The notes under the pieces were generated by a model that was not told the DNA's origin, searched no databases, and worked only from the letters and a program-made list of their open reading frames with translations. The position numbers and the translations under genes are program-made. From NCBI GenBank assembly GCA_016713645.1, contig JADJOU010000006.1:1-64000 (forward strand): a stretch of 64,000 nt of DNA, written 5' to 3'. Below, piece by piece: positions 28,923-38,928 of the stretch. Position 1 is the stretch's first letter. The number at the start of each line of letters is the position of its first letter. Origin of the DNA: Bacteroidota bacterium (GTDB taxonomy: Bacteria; Bacteroidota; Bacteroidia; Chitinophagales; JADJOU01).

Positions 28923-29726
28923 ATGCAAAATGAAATAGACATCTTTTATGTGGCAAGTAAAATCCGCTCCTTGTTAAAAGAGCATGCTAAATTTGTTCTT
29001 TATTCATTGTTATTGGTTTCCACAATTAGCATTTCATCATTTTTCTACATTAGATTCAATCCAGTCTACGTTATATCATTTCAGATTAAAAGCAAAATTA
29101 TCGGGGTACAAGAGATTGCTCCATTTGAAGCGGAATTAAATCACTTCATTCTTCAATCGGGAACAGACACACAAAAAAATCCGCTAATTGGATTAATTAA
29201 GAAAAACAATATAAGTCATTTTTCGATTGGTGAGATTGTCTCTGAAGCAAGTGTTTTAAGAAATGCTGCAGTTGAAGATCATTATTATGAATTGAAGGTT
29301 TCAGTTAAGAATGAAATTGAAGATCAAGAAATAGAGAATATAAAAGTGCAAGTCGTTTCATACTTAAGGAATCGACTAAATAATACAGAAGTCGGCATCA
29401 ATAAAAAGATTTTTGAGGCGAACATCAAAGAGTTGAGCTATATTCTTGATTCCACATACTCCAAGAAGATAAGCAATGGAGGCAATTCATTTGTAATAGA
29501 GAATATGTATAAGGGCTTAAGTGATTTGCAACAATTGAAATCCAATACGATATTTCGTTCTAAGTTTTATGAACTCGAGAATATTTTACTGAGCGATTAT
29601 CCTGCGATACTATCACACAAGATAAAGTATCCTTGGATTGTTTTCTTTATAGGACTCGTGTTTTGGGTTGTTTCCGTTTCCAGTTATTTATTGTGGAAAG
29701 TATTGTTTCAAAAATCTGAATTGTAA
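28923..29726 (+). CDS. Wzz-like chain-length determinant candidate
   Basis: A 267-residue protein with one membrane helix near each end (about residues 24-45 and 238-262) and an extracytoplasmic mixed region between, the topology of polysaccharide co-polymerases of the Wzz type. I see no tyrosine-kinase domain. The gene follows the transferase by about ten bases and lies among polysaccharide genes. The identity is based on topology and context. Confidence 0.6.
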   Translation: MQNEIDIFYVASKIRSLLKEHAKFVLYSLLLVSTISISSFFYIRFNPVYVISFQIKSKIIGVQEIAPFEAELNHFILQSGTDTQKNPLIGLIKKNNISHFSIGEIVSEASVLRNAAVEDHYYELKVSVKNEIEDQEIENIKVQVVSYLRNRLNNTEVGINKKIFEANIKELSYILDSTYSKKISNGGNSFVIENMYKGLSDLQQLKSNTIFRSKFYELENILLSDYPAILSHKIKYPWIVFFIGLVFWVVSVSSYLLWKVLFQKSEL

Positions 29727-29772
29727 AATATCCTTTCTTGGTGAAAAAGCTAAAGCATCTAATATTATTTGA

Positions 29773-30480
29773 GTGCAAATTCCCGCTAGGATTGCTTTCC
29801 CCATTTTTTCTATTGAGAAGAAATTTTTGGAAAATATTCAAACAAAACAGTTCATTCTTAACAGGAAGTCTCTTGATTTTGGCGCTGGGAATCAGCCGTA
29901 CAAGGATTTATTTACAAATACAAGCTCGTGTGTTTCCCTAGACATCGAAACTTCTGGATATCCTACGGAGAAAAAAACAGCTGATGTATATTATGATGGG
30001 AAGACAATTCCCTTCGAAGACAATACATTTGATTCGATATTCGCTTCAGAAGTATTTGAGCATATTCCAAATTTACCTGAGATTTTACAGGAATTGCATA
30101 GGGTGCTAAAGCCTGGCGGAACATTAATGGTTTCATTCCCTTTTGTATGGCCAGAACATGAGCAACCGTATGATTTCAGACGCCTCACCAGATTTGGCAC
30201 ACAAGACTTATTTGAAAAGGATCAGCAGTTCAAAATCATGCATTATTATACTTTGTGCAATTATATAGAAACTGTTTTTTTGCTTATTATCTACTATATT
30301 TTCTGCTTACCAGATAAGTATTTTAAAAACAAAAAGAACCCAATATTCATCCTTTTAAGAGGGATCATCATTTTATTTTTTGTGATTCCCCTCAACGTCC
30401 TTGCGATGATACTTGGGTTTTTATTACCGAATAATATTGATTTGTTTACAGGACAAATTGTTATCGCAAAAAAGCTCTAA
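29773..30480 (+). CDS. class I SAM-dependent methyltransferase with a C-terminal membrane segment
   Basis: The SAM-binding motif SLDFGAGNQPYKDLF, then SLDIETSGYP and EVFEHIPNLPEILQELHRVLKPGGTL are typical of class I methyltransferases. Two to three hydrophobic helices close the protein, so it may act at the inner membrane. The start is uncertain. A coding-like segment begins at 29741 in another frame (VKKLKHLILFECKFPLGLLS), and a frame change near 29860 could make the protein about 20 residues longer at the N-terminus. It probably methylates a polysaccharide or its lipid carrier. Confidence 0.75.
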   Translation: MQIPARIAFPIFSIEKKFLENIQTKQFILNRKSLDFGAGNQPYKDLFTNTSSCVSLDIETSGYPTEKKTADVYYDGKTIPFEDNTFDSIFASEVFEHIPNLPEILQELHRVLKPGGTLMVSFPFVWPEHEQPYDFRRLTRFGTQDLFEKDQQFKIMHYYTLCNYIETVFLLIIYYIFCLPDKYFKNKKNPIFILLRGIIILFFVIPLNVLAMILGFLLPNNIDLFTGQIVIAKKL

Positions 30481-31592
30481 ATACACTGACGATATATATT
30501 TTCGTGCAATAAAATATTCTTATTTAAATTGTAGTTTTGCTTGAGCGTCATCCTTGCATGCATGCTTATTTGCTTTCTTTTATCAGGAGATAGACTTAAA
30601 TTTTCTAGGCAATCGACGAATTCTTTTGCGGTAATGCATAAGTAGCCATTCGTATCATGCTCTATTCCATCCACACAACCATCGCATTTTGATGTCACAC
30701 ATGGCACATCGAATGACATTGCTTCCAGAACGACATAGGGCATACCCGCTTCAAAAATTGAGGTGAGCGCAAAAGCATCTAGTGAATTATAAAAATCAGA
30801 AATTGAAACACTTCCCCAAGGAATAATTTCAATAAACCTGGATAAATTATGCGTCTTGATATAATCATTAAATTCAGAAATTAAATGGTCGTGCAGACCT
30901 GCCCCTAGGTATTTAAAAACAACGTTGTGATTCCGCTCAGAATATAATTTAACGATCTCCAAGAATAGAAGGGGATTCTTCTGCTGCGTTATCCTTGCCA
31001 CCGTTCCTATGACAAAAGGTCCATTTTTATCTTTGTTTGATTGTATATCAAATCCAGTTTCAGGAAGACTATTTTTAATTACTGTAATCTGTGAGGGTTG
31101 AAATCCTATCTCATAAACCAGTCGATTGAATTCAGAATATGAAACAGCCACAATGCGCTTGGTAAAAATTTTTGCGAAGCATTCTATGCCGAAAAAAAAC
31201 CAGCGCTTCATTCCCACCATCGATAAATAGGAGATTCCATGCGGTGTAAAGATTGAAGGAATTCCCATTAATTTAGTAGCTATTCTGCCCAGCAAACCTG
31301 CTTTTGAAGAATGAAGATGAACTATATCTGGTTTTAAAACGATGCAATAATAAACGATATTATAAAATGCGGTCATGTCGAAAATGGGGTGAAATCCTCG
31401 TTTGAATTTAATGGGATAAAATGAAATTTGGTGCTCATTTAAAAATTGAATGATGGATGAATTCGCCTCGCTTGGTATGATGATGGAATGCTCAAACTTA
31501 CTTGAGTCTATTGAAGAAATCAAGAGTTTAAGGTGGGTTTCGACTCCCCCGAGTGATTGTGAAACATGTAAAACTTTAATTTTCCTTTCCAC
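30477..31592 (-). CDS. glycosyltransferase family 4
   Basis: A GT4-type (GT-B fold) transferase. The N-terminal VLHVSQSLGGVETH binds the acceptor, DIVHLHSSKAGLLGR is typical, and the donor-site block reads FEAGMPYVVLEAMSFDVPCVTS with the expected E-x7-E. I prefer GTG 31592, which overlaps the upstream stop, over TTG 31616. It probably transfers a sugar in repeat-unit assembly. Neighbours on this strand are a ligase and polymerase. Confidence 0.88.
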   Translation of the reverse strand: MERKIKVLHVSQSLGGVETHLKLLISSIDSSKFEHSIIIPSEANSSIIQFLNEHQISFYPIKFKRGFHPIFDMTAFYNIVYYCIVLKPDIVHLHSSKAGLLGRIATKLMGIPSIFTPHGISYLSMVGMKRWFFFGIECFAKIFTKRIVAVSYSEFNRLVYEIGFQPSQITVIKNSLPETGFDIQSNKDKNGPFVIGTVARITQQKNPLLFLEIVKLYSERNHNVVFKYLGAGLHDHLISEFNDYIKTHNLSRFIEIIPWGSVSISDFYNSLDAFALTSIFEAGMPYVVLEAMSFDVPCVTSKCDGCVDGIEHDTNGYLCITAKEFVDCLENLSLSPDKRKQISMHARMTLKQNYNLNKNILLHENIYRQCI

Positions 31593-32721
31593 GTCTAGAA
31601 TGTTGAATTTGTACAAAAATAAATGAAGTTAGAATTAAAAATGCAAAAACCCCAAACTGTCTTGAATAAATATTCTCAACCAACAGAAACAAGATAAATG
31701 AACCACTCACTAAAACGCTGTACAAATCTTTGTGGATAATCGCAAGAATAAAGGGATAAAAGCTAATCAGGACAATCAATAGAAGACCAATCAATCCATA
31801 GGACAACAAGAAATAAAGATATTGGTTATGCGTATTGTAATGACTGTCATACACCCAATAATAATCTACAAGTTCATATCGATGTGCTAAATTAATAGAA
31901 TCCAATTTCCCTTGAATATAAGTTCCGTTGCTCAAGCCGAATGCCTTGTTAAAGCCTTGCTCTCTATATACTTCCGAGGCAGAGTTCCAGATAATTACTC
32001 TGGGCTCGTTCTTTGAAAAATCATGCAACCTATTCCTAAGTCCATCACCCAAGCCGGTGTTTAAAATGAGCACTATTAATGCTATGAAGAAGAGCAAGAA
32101 GTAAATTCCCAACATCGTTCTCTTTCGAAAAACAAAAATGGTTATTGCCAATAGATTCAGCAATACAGCCAATTTAGAGGCAATGATAATATTAAAAAGT
32201 AGAATGGCTATTGCGTAAATTATATATAGAAATTTATTTTTTTTATCGAATAGGAACAAGCTACTCAATAATCCCAAATGCAAGAAGAAGCCCATATAGG
32301 GTCTTTCAAGCCAAATGAGCTCATTGATATAGTAAATGTAATTGCTGTTTGAATTCAAGGAGCTCGCATTGATAAGCAACTTGGCGAAGGTCAAAACAAA
32401 CAAAATCGCTGACATCGCGATGAATACATAGTGGAAGAAGTCAAAATCATTTTTGTCGTATTTATTGGCTAAAAAGACAAAAGGAATAAAGAGAATGGGA
32501 AAAATGAACCGCGTTAAATCCCCATCTATACTCTCATTCCGAATAAATGAAATTGTCAAAAGCAATAAGTACATTAAGAATAAGCTAAAAATTTCAATTG
32601 CACTTATTCCAATTTGGATTTTGTTGGTCCTCAATAAAAGAAAGGAGAACGGGATACAGATAATCAGTGCAATCGTTGCAGCTAAATTATTTATTGGGAA
32701 AATGACACACAATCCCATCAA
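31576..32721 (-). CDS. O-antigen ligase-like polytopic membrane protein
   Basis: About ten to eleven membrane helices. The large periplasmic loop ends DSHYNTHNQYLYFLLSYGLIGLLL, the ligase signature HNxYL followed by a helix. This class includes WaaL ligases and Wzy polymerases, which cannot be told apart from this sequence alone. The start is TTG 32721 or ATG 32718. The frame stays open upstream without an ATG. It overlaps the following GT4 gene. Confidence 0.82.
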   Translation of the reverse strand: MMGLCVIFPINNLAATIALIICIPFSFLLLRTNKIQIGISAIEIFSLFLMYLLLLTISFIRNESIDGDLTRFIFPILFIPFVFLANKYDKNDFDFFHYVFIAMSAILFVLTFAKLLINASSLNSNSNYIYYINELIWLERPYMGFFLHLGLLSSLFLFDKKNKFLYIIYAIAILLFNIIIASKLAVLLNLLAITIFVFRKRTMLGIYFLLFFIALIVLILNTGLGDGLRNRLHDFSKNEPRVIIWNSASEVYREQGFNKAFGLSNGTYIQGKLDSINLAHRYELVDYYWVYDSHYNTHNQYLYFLLSYGLIGLLLIVLISFYPFILAIIHKDLYSVLVSGSFILFLLVENIYSRQFGVFAFLILTSFIFVQIQHSRRGKEN

Positions 32722-32746
32722 TAAAAAAAAGTGAATTCTATTTAAT

Positions 32747-33937
32747 TTATTGGCTTCGATGATTAAATAGTTTTAGAACAAAAAAACAAAAATACAAAAT
32801 GCTTAAAAACAAAATGGGCGTGCAAACGTACATTAGTCCATACCAAAGCATTCTAATAATAAGCACTAAGAAGAGCAATGATATCAATCTACCATATTCA
32901 TTTTTTCTACTGATTAAATTTGCAAAAAGCAATCCAAAAAGAAAAGTATATGCAACCATCCCAATCACACCGTAGGCCATATAGCCAGCAGTAAAAAAGA
33001 GGCCTCCTCCAACATTGTTAATTTCGAGCGAGCACAATTTGGTAAATGAGTATGCTGAATGAGGCCCTCCCAAATCGGACATTGGAATAAAGCTAAATAA
33101 ATCATTTAATAATAAAAAAGGCTGAGGGCCATGAATCTTAAAGAAATAAACCCCTGAATAAAAAACGTGAATTACATCCACAGCAGTCGATTGAAAGACA
33201 ACATTGGAGACAATTGTCTGCACAAAGACTTCCAAAGAATAGAACAAGGGAATTTTCTGTCGGATGGCACCGCCAATAATGGCTAGAATAAATAGAATCC
33301 CCAATAAGCCATAATTTAGTTTCTCCTTTTTAATGAGTTCTGTTTTTCTTTGAAGAAAAGTATATTCTGAGGAAAGTAAAACTAGCAGCAATGTTATAAC
33401 AGACTCAACACGCTCTCCGCCGAGTATATTCATGAGCAGGATTGAGGAAAAGACAATTTTAGTAATACTCCATTTTTTATTGTGAATGACTAAGGCTATT
33501 ACACTAAAACATATAAATAAGACTTGTGGGTTGAAGACTTTGATAAAACCAAACCGACTGCTCGATAAATGATATACACTGGGGTAGGCGAGAACTGCAC
33601 AAAAAATTAAAATAAGAACAACAGCTGTTCGAACGAATTTACTCCCTTCATACATTTGAATTTCAATTTGAAAATTTCGCACGGAGAATAGAGCGAAAGC
33701 GAATGTGCAATAAGCCAAAAATCCCAAGTATTTGGATTCAATTAAAATTGGATCGTAGAGTTCCATTCCAGTATTTACAATTCTTCCCGGGTTCATTCCA
33801 TAGGACATAAACATCATGGAGAAAATTGGGTAAGCGAAAATGATGAGAATTAACTTTAAATATTTCGACTTAAACAATTTCAAACTATAGAAAAAGAAAA
33901 TAACAAAGAAGATATCAATTAGGAAATAGTTATGCAT
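32747..33937 (-). CDS. Wzy-like oligosaccharide repeat-unit polymerase
   Basis: A 396-residue protein with about ten to eleven membrane helices and one large loop near residues 260-310, the layout of Wzy and EpsG-type polymerases. Sequence conservation in this class is poor, so identity rests on topology and neighbourhood. The next gene upstream on this strand overlaps by eight bases, and the ligase-like gene follows downstream. Confidence 0.72.
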   Translation of the reverse strand: MHNYFLIDIFFVIFFFYSLKLFKSKYLKLILIIFAYPIFSMMFMSYGMNPGRIVNTGMELYDPILIESKYLGFLAYCTFAFALFSVRNFQIEIQMYEGSKFVRTAVVLILIFCAVLAYPSVYHLSSSRFGFIKVFNPQVLFICFSVIALVIHNKKWSITKIVFSSILLMNILGGERVESVITLLLVLLSSEYTFLQRKTELIKKEKLNYGLLGILFILAIIGGAIRQKIPLFYSLEVFVQTIVSNVVFQSTAVDVIHVFYSGVYFFKIHGPQPFLLLNDLFSFIPMSDLGGPHSAYSFTKLCSLEINNVGGGLFFTAGYMAYGVIGMVAYTFLFGLLFANLISRKNEYGRLISLLFLVLIIRMLWYGLMYVCTPILFLSILYFCFFVLKLFNHRSQ

Positions 33938-35093
33938 ATATCGACTTATATAGTTTCGTTAATTGCTCCCTATAAGCATTTTGAGAAAAAAGCAATTCCA
34001 CTTCTTTCATTTTATTGAGAGGAGCCACATCTAAATTACTCAATTCATGGATTTTGTCATTTAAATTTTCATCATTAAACAAGATATAATTGTCGCACAA
34101 TTCTGCCATTTCCTTCATGCCGCCATAATCTTTTGTAAGAATAGTCAAACCCATAAAGTATGCTTCAATAATGCTAAGCGGTGCATTTTCAAGCCATAAG
34201 GAGGGCAGAACGAAAGTACTATACTCCTTGCTAATGTCAATTATTTCTTGTTTGGTTTTTCTCCCCATCCATTCAATTTTCAGGGAGTCATGTGTTTCGG
34301 TTTTTACTTTATCGAATAAAGGCCCATCGCCAATTATTGCGAGATGAATCTCAACATCCTTAATCTTACTCAATTGCTCAATCAATTCAACGACCCCTTT
34401 CTCAAAAGAAATTCTTCCAAAATAGAGCAATTTCAAGACGTTTTGTTTTTTGATTTTACTTTCAGTAACTCGCTCGTTCTCCATGGATGCAATAGGATTT
34501 CGGATAACAGTCATTGGGATGTTTAGGCCTGAGGATTTATAGACTTCCATCAAGTAAAAGCTCGGACAAACAATTAAATCAATAACAGATCTAAGTTTTA
34601 AGATTTGATATCCAACAATCCATTGCATTTTTTTTATAGTAGAATATAAAAAGCCGCGATGATCTAACCTCTTGGAGAGCATATCTCCAACACCAGCGCC
34701 CAATTTGAAATTTTTCAATGTATTATTCTCTAAATAATAATATCCTGGGCATGGGCAAACTAAATGATACTCATGTGCGGTTAGAATAACTTTAACATTC
34801 CCAAATAAGCGTTTATAGATCGCAATGCTAAGTAAAATAGATGGCGTTAAAATATGAAAGAAAGTATGTAAATGAATTATTTGAGGTTTAGACTTCAACA
34901 ATTTAAAAAACAATTTGAAGAAGTAATAAAGGGAGAAAATATAGGCTAAGGGATGTAAAGGGGACTTATGTTTTTTTGAACCATAAAAGGAATCACATTC
35001 ATACATTTCATTCATTAAAAGGAATGTGTTTTTATGCACTTCTTCTGCGCCTCCCGAAATTTCAAAATCCGATATGTATAATATACGTTGCAT
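33930..35093 (-). CDS. glycosyltransferase family 4
   Basis: A GT4 enzyme beginning ILYISDFEISGGAEEVHKN. The middle has LTAHEYHLVCPCPGYY and the donor site reads LENAPLSIIEAYFMGLTILTKDYGG with the E-x7-E pattern. A short GxGGA-like acceptor loop is at the N-terminus. ATG 35093 is preferred over GTG 35102. It is first in the minus-strand set, divergent from the aminotransferase gene. Confidence 0.9.
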   Translation of the reverse strand: MQRILYISDFEISGGAEEVHKNTFLLMNEMYECDSFYGSKKHKSPLHPLAYIFSLYYFFKLFFKLLKSKPQIIHLHTFFHILTPSILLSIAIYKRLFGNVKVILTAHEYHLVCPCPGYYYLENNTLKNFKLGAGVGDMLSKRLDHRGFLYSTIKKMQWIVGYQILKLRSVIDLIVCPSFYLMEVYKSSGLNIPMTVIRNPIASMENERVTESKIKKQNVLKLLYFGRISFEKGVVELIEQLSKIKDVEIHLAIIGDGPLFDKVKTETHDSLKIEWMGRKTKQEIIDISKEYSTFVLPSLWLENAPLSIIEAYFMGLTILTKDYGGMKEMAELCDNYILFNDENLNDKIHELSNLDVAPLNKMKEVELLFSQNAYREQLTKLYKSIYA

Positions 35094-35136
35094 TTCTATC
35101 ACAACAAATATATTTTAAATTTAGTAAAAGAAAGAA

Positions 35137-35144
35137 TATATTTG
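35137..35144 (+). promoter_or_regulatory. -7 promoter box upstream of the aminotransferase
   Basis: TATATTTG followed by CC is a full match to TAnnTTTG, 46 bases before ATG 35190 and pointing into the plus-strand run of polysaccharide genes. The -33 element is not distinct. Confidence 0.5.
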
Positions 35145-35189
35145 CCATAGCTTAAACAGAGGATTATTTAATACAATACTTTGAGAACC

Positions 35190-36266
35190 ATGATACAAGT
35201 CACTAAAACATATCTTCCAGACTTTGATACTTATGTGTCATTTCTCAAAAAAGCATGGGATAGAGCATGGATAACAAATCACGGCCCGCTCGTTATAGAG
35301 TTAGAAGAAAAACTCAAGGAGAAACTTTCGATTCCTAATTTTCTATATACTTCTAATGGAACGGTTGTTCTTCAAATGGCTTTGAAGGTATATGGAATTA
35401 CCAAAGAAGTGGTTACTACACCATTCAGTTATGTGGCAACAACAAATGCAATTTTATGGGAAAATTGTACGCCTGTTTTTGCTGATATTTTACCTACGAG
35501 TTTATGCATAGATCCTGATAGTATCGAGCGCAAAATCACGGAGAACACCCAGGCGATTCTAGCAACGCATGTATACGGATATCCCTGTGATGTCGATAAG
35601 ATTGAAACCCTCGCAAACAAGTATAATCTTAAAGTGATTTATGATGCAGCTCATGCTTTTGGGGCAGAGTACAAAGGAAAATCTCTTTTGAGTTTTGGAG
35701 ATATATCGACATGTAGTTTTCACGCCACAAAGATTTTTCATACTGTTGAAGGAGGTTGCATCGTAGCAAACGATACTGAGGTATATGAGAAATTGAAATT
35801 AATGCGCAGTTTTGGTCACATCGGCGATGATTACTATTGTTTGGGGATTAATGCTAAAAACTCAGAATTCCATGCTGCAATGGGCTTATCTATCTTTCCA
35901 GACATAGAAAATATCATTGCCAAACGCAAGTTTATCATTGAGCACTACAAAACTAAATTAAGTAGTACCCATATTACTTTCCCTCAAAGCGAATTGCCTT
36001 TTAAATCTAATTATGCCTATTTCCCTGTTCTTTTTAACGATGAAAATACATTGTTAAAAATCAGGAAAGCGCTTATGAATGCAGATGTAAATACCAGACG
36101 ATATTTTTATCCTTCGCTCAATAACCTTCCCTATATCGACGAACCAGTAAGTTGTCCAAATAGCGATGAATTGAGTAAAAGGGTCTTATGTCTCCCACTT
36201 TATTATGATTTGGAATTGGATCAAATAGACAATATCTCTGCGATTATCAATTCAACTCTAATGTAA
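35190..36266 (+). CDS. DegT/DnrJ/EryC1/StrS-family sugar aminotransferase
   Basis: A PLP enzyme of the sugar 3- or 4-aminotransferase family. The PLP lysine lies in FHATKIFHTVEGG, the aspartate in VIYDAAHAFGAEY, and the first loop TSNGTVVLQMAL binds phosphate. The N-terminus TYLPDFDTYVSFL and AWITNHGPLV is typical. It makes an amino-deoxy sugar nucleotide for the surface polysaccharide. ATG 35190 matches the family start better than TTG 35181. Confidence 0.92.
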   Translation: MIQVTKTYLPDFDTYVSFLKKAWDRAWITNHGPLVIELEEKLKEKLSIPNFLYTSNGTVVLQMALKVYGITKEVVTTPFSYVATTNAILWENCTPVFADILPTSLCIDPDSIERKITENTQAILATHVYGYPCDVDKIETLANKYNLKVIYDAAHAFGAEYKGKSLLSFGDISTCSFHATKIFHTVEGGCIVANDTEVYEKLKLMRSFGHIGDDYYCLGINAKNSEFHAAMGLSIFPDIENIIAKRKFIIEHYKTKLSSTHITFPQSELPFKSNYAYFPVLFNDENTLLKIRKALMNADVNTRRYFYPSLNNLPYIDEPVSCPNSDELSKRVLCLPLYYDLELDQIDNISAIINSTLM

Positions 36267-36284
36267 TTCTTATCCTGTCTATTC

Positions 36285-36986
36285 ATGAAAGTCGCTATCA
36301 TGCAACCATATTTTTTGCCGTATATAGGATACTTTCAATTAATCAATGCTGTAGATGCATTCGTCGTTTATGACAATATTCAATATACTAAGAAAGGATG
36401 GATAAACAGAAATAGAATGCTTTCCAACGGAAAAGATGAAATGTTTTCAATTCCATTAAAAAAGGATTCAGATTTTGCGGAAATTTATCAGAGAAGTTTA
36501 TCTGACTCTTGGAATTCTGATAAGCAAAAATTAATGAATAAAATCAAATCAAACTATCAAAAGGCGCCATTTTACAAAGAGGTCATTCCACTGATTTCCG
36601 CATGTATCGAAGAAATGGATCACAATCTTTTTAATTTTATTTTCAAATCCATACAACAAGTCGTTCACTATTTAGATATCCCGACTCAACTGATTGTATC
36701 TTCAAGTATTTCTGCAAATCATTCACTTAAATCTGCACATCGAGTAATTGATATTTGCAAAGTACTTGGCGCGAAGACATATATCAATCCTATTGGTGGC
36801 GTGGATTTATATGATAAGGAATTCTTTCAAGCAGAGGGAATTCAATTGCATTTTCTTAAATCTGGCGAAATCCAATACAAGCAATATGACAATGATTTTG
36901 TTGCATGGCTCTCGATTATGGATGTGCTGATGTTTAATGATAAGGAAAAAGTAAAAGAGTATTTATTGAATGTTAAATTAATATAG
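36285..36986 (+). CDS. WbqC family protein
   Basis: A 233-residue protein with the WbqC-like start VAIMQPYFLPYIGYFQLINAVD and the later YTKKGWINRNRM. WbqC-like proteins are found in polysaccharide loci and may act on amino sugars, though the chemistry is not settled. It is 19 bases after the aminotransferase, which fits a step that follows amination. Confidence 0.9.
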   Translation: MKVAIMQPYFLPYIGYFQLINAVDAFVVYDNIQYTKKGWINRNRMLSNGKDEMFSIPLKKDSDFAEIYQRSLSDSWNSDKQKLMNKIKSNYQKAPFYKEVIPLISACIEEMDHNLFNFIFKSIQQVVHYLDIPTQLIVSSSISANHSLKSAHRVIDICKVLGAKTYINPIGGVDLYDKEFFQAEGIQLHFLKSGEIQYKQYDNDFVAWLSIMDVLMFNDKEKVKEYLLNVKLI

Positions 36987-36990
36987 CGCA

Positions 36991-37950
36991 ATGTTTCACT
37001 GGAAAAAAATGGGTAATTTATTTAACCCTTCAACGATTATTGATAGACCAATATGGATGCATGAATTTGCTCAAGCTCCAGCTACTTTAGTATTTGACAC
37101 CTTCGTAAGAATTTATTTTTCATGCAGACCGGCACCAGATAGCAAAGGGCAATACGTAAGCTATTCTGCCTTTGTCGATGTAGATAGAAAAGATTTGTTT
37201 AAAGTGCTTAAAATGTCGAGCGAACCCATATTGCAATTAGGATCATTGGGCACATTTGATGAGTTTGGAACTTATCCAGTATCCGTTATTAAAATCAATA
37301 ATCAATATAATGCCTCTTATGCTGGTTGGACAAGGTGCGAAAGCGTGCCATTTAATGTCGCCATTGGCCATGGGATAAGTGCCGATAATGGAGAAACATT
37401 TGTTAAATCGGGGAGTGGTCCAATACTATCCTATACGCCAGATGAACCATTTATACTCAGCGGTCCAAAAATTAGAAAATTCAATGATGTATACTATTTG
37501 TTTTATATTGCAGGAACAAAGTGGGTTTTAGATGGACAAAAACCTGAACCAGTATATAAAATACGCATGGCTCGTTCAACAGACGGGATACATTGGATTA
37601 AGGAAAACAAAGAACTCATCCAATCGAAAGTTGAAGATGATGAGGCACAAGCGAGTCCTGACGTATTTTATCATGATGGATTGTATCACATGTTTTTCTG
37701 CTATAGATATAGCAAAGGATATCGGAGCAAGGAATTTGGTTATAGGATTGGATATGCGTCTTCCTCAAATTTAATAGATTGGGAAAGAGATGACAGCAAA
37801 GTACACATCGATGTGTCTGAATCTGGCTGGGATTCTGAGATGATTAGTTATCCCCATGTCTTTGAATTAGACGGGGAAGTATATATGTTGTATCTTGGAA
37901 ATCAAGTTGGGAAGGGGGGCTTTGGAATTGCCAAGGCAGTTTTTAATTAG
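36991..37950 (+). CDS. GH43-like five-bladed propeller protein, copy 1
   Basis: A 319-residue protein with beta-propeller repeats typical of glycosidase families 43/32/117. Visible strands are NQYNASYAGWTR, DVYYLFYIAGTKW, MARSTDGIHWIKEN, GLYHMFFCYRYSKGYR and GEVYMLYLGNQVG. No signal peptide is present, so it is cytoplasmic. It may hydrolyse or only bind a nucleotide-sugar or glycan. It shares its plan with the next gene, to which it is probably paralogous. Confidence 0.82.
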   Translation: MFHWKKMGNLFNPSTIIDRPIWMHEFAQAPATLVFDTFVRIYFSCRPAPDSKGQYVSYSAFVDVDRKDLFKVLKMSSEPILQLGSLGTFDEFGTYPVSVIKINNQYNASYAGWTRCESVPFNVAIGHGISADNGETFVKSGSGPILSYTPDEPFILSGPKIRKFNDVYYLFYIAGTKWVLDGQKPEPVYKIRMARSTDGIHWIKENKELIQSKVEDDEAQASPDVFYHDGLYHMFFCYRYSKGYRSKEFGYRIGYASSSNLIDWERDDSKVHIDVSESGWDSEMISYPHVFELDGEVYMLYLGNQVGKGGFGIAKAVFN

Positions 37951-37964
37951 AATAATTATACATC

Positions 37965-38927
37965 ATGAAATGGCTTAAAAGAGATTTAATTTTTAACATA
38001 GAGAAACATGCATTGCCTAAGGGATGTATTGCTTTTGCGCAATCACCGGAGGCAATATTGATTGATGATTTCGTGCGAGTTTACTTTTCCACGCGATCTT
38101 TAGATCCGGAAACAAAAAAGTTCATCAGTCACATTGCTTATGTTGACTTTGATTATGATTTTAAGAATATACTTAAAATTTCTGAAACAAATGTCATAGA
38201 ACTTGGCGGTCTAGGGAGTTTCGACGAACATGGGATATTTCCATTTAGTCCTGTTTGGGTTAACGATAAAATTTATGCCTATACATGCGGCTGGAGTAGA
38301 AGGGTCTCTGTTTCGGTAGAGACCTCGACTGGTTTGGCGATAAGCCAAGATAAGGGCAATACTTATGAGCGATACAAATCAGGGCCTGTATTAACTTCTT
38401 CACTAAAGGAGCCGATGCTCGTTGGCGATTCTTTTGTTTTGTATGAGAATAACACTTTTCACATGTGGTATATTTTCGGGGTGAAATGGACTGAAGCCAA
38501 TGGAGTTGAACCACCAGCAAGACTTTATAAAATCGCTTATGCCAGATCTAGCAATGGCATTGATTGGATAAAAAATGAAGGAAATCAAATCATAACTGAC
38601 CTGATTGGTGAAGATGAGTGTCAAGCATTGCCCACGGTTGTAAAACTAAAGGATAGATACCATATGTATTTTTGTTATCGATATGCCACTGATTTTCGAA
38701 CGAATCCAAACAGAGGGTATAGATTGGGATACGCATATTCAGACGACGGAATTAATTGGACGAGAAGTGATGAAACTAAAGGCATCGACACCTCTGAAGG
38801 CGGCTGGGATAGTAATATGATGGCTTATCCAAATATTTTTAAATGGGGAGATAAAACTTATCTTCTCTACAATGGCAATGAATTTGGAAAATATGGTTTT
38901 GGTTTAGCAGAATTAATTTCAGACTAA
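37965..38927 (+). CDS. GH43-like five-bladed propeller protein, copy 2
   Basis: A 320-residue paralogue of the preceding protein: the same blades occur in order (GSFDEHGIFPFSP, NTFHMWYIFGVKW, ARSSNGIDWIKNEG, DRYHMYFCYRYA, KTYLLYNGNEFGKYGFG). The two have clearly drifted apart, so the duplication is not recent. The gene ends one base before the acetyltransferase gene. Cytoplasmic location and tandem arrangement inside a biosynthesis locus are unusual for glycosidases. Confidence 0.82.
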   Translation: MKWLKRDLIFNIEKHALPKGCIAFAQSPEAILIDDFVRVYFSTRSLDPETKKFISHIAYVDFDYDFKNILKISETNVIELGGLGSFDEHGIFPFSPVWVNDKIYAYTCGWSRRVSVSVETSTGLAISQDKGNTYERYKSGPVLTSSLKEPMLVGDSFVLYENNTFHMWYIFGVKWTEANGVEPPARLYKIAYARSSNGIDWIKNEGNQIITDLIGEDECQALPTVVKLKDRYHMYFCYRYATDFRTNPNRGYRLGYAYSDDGINWTRSDETKGIDTSEGGWDSNMMAYPNIFKWGDKTYLLYNGNEFGKYGFGLAELISD

Positions 38928-38928
38928 A

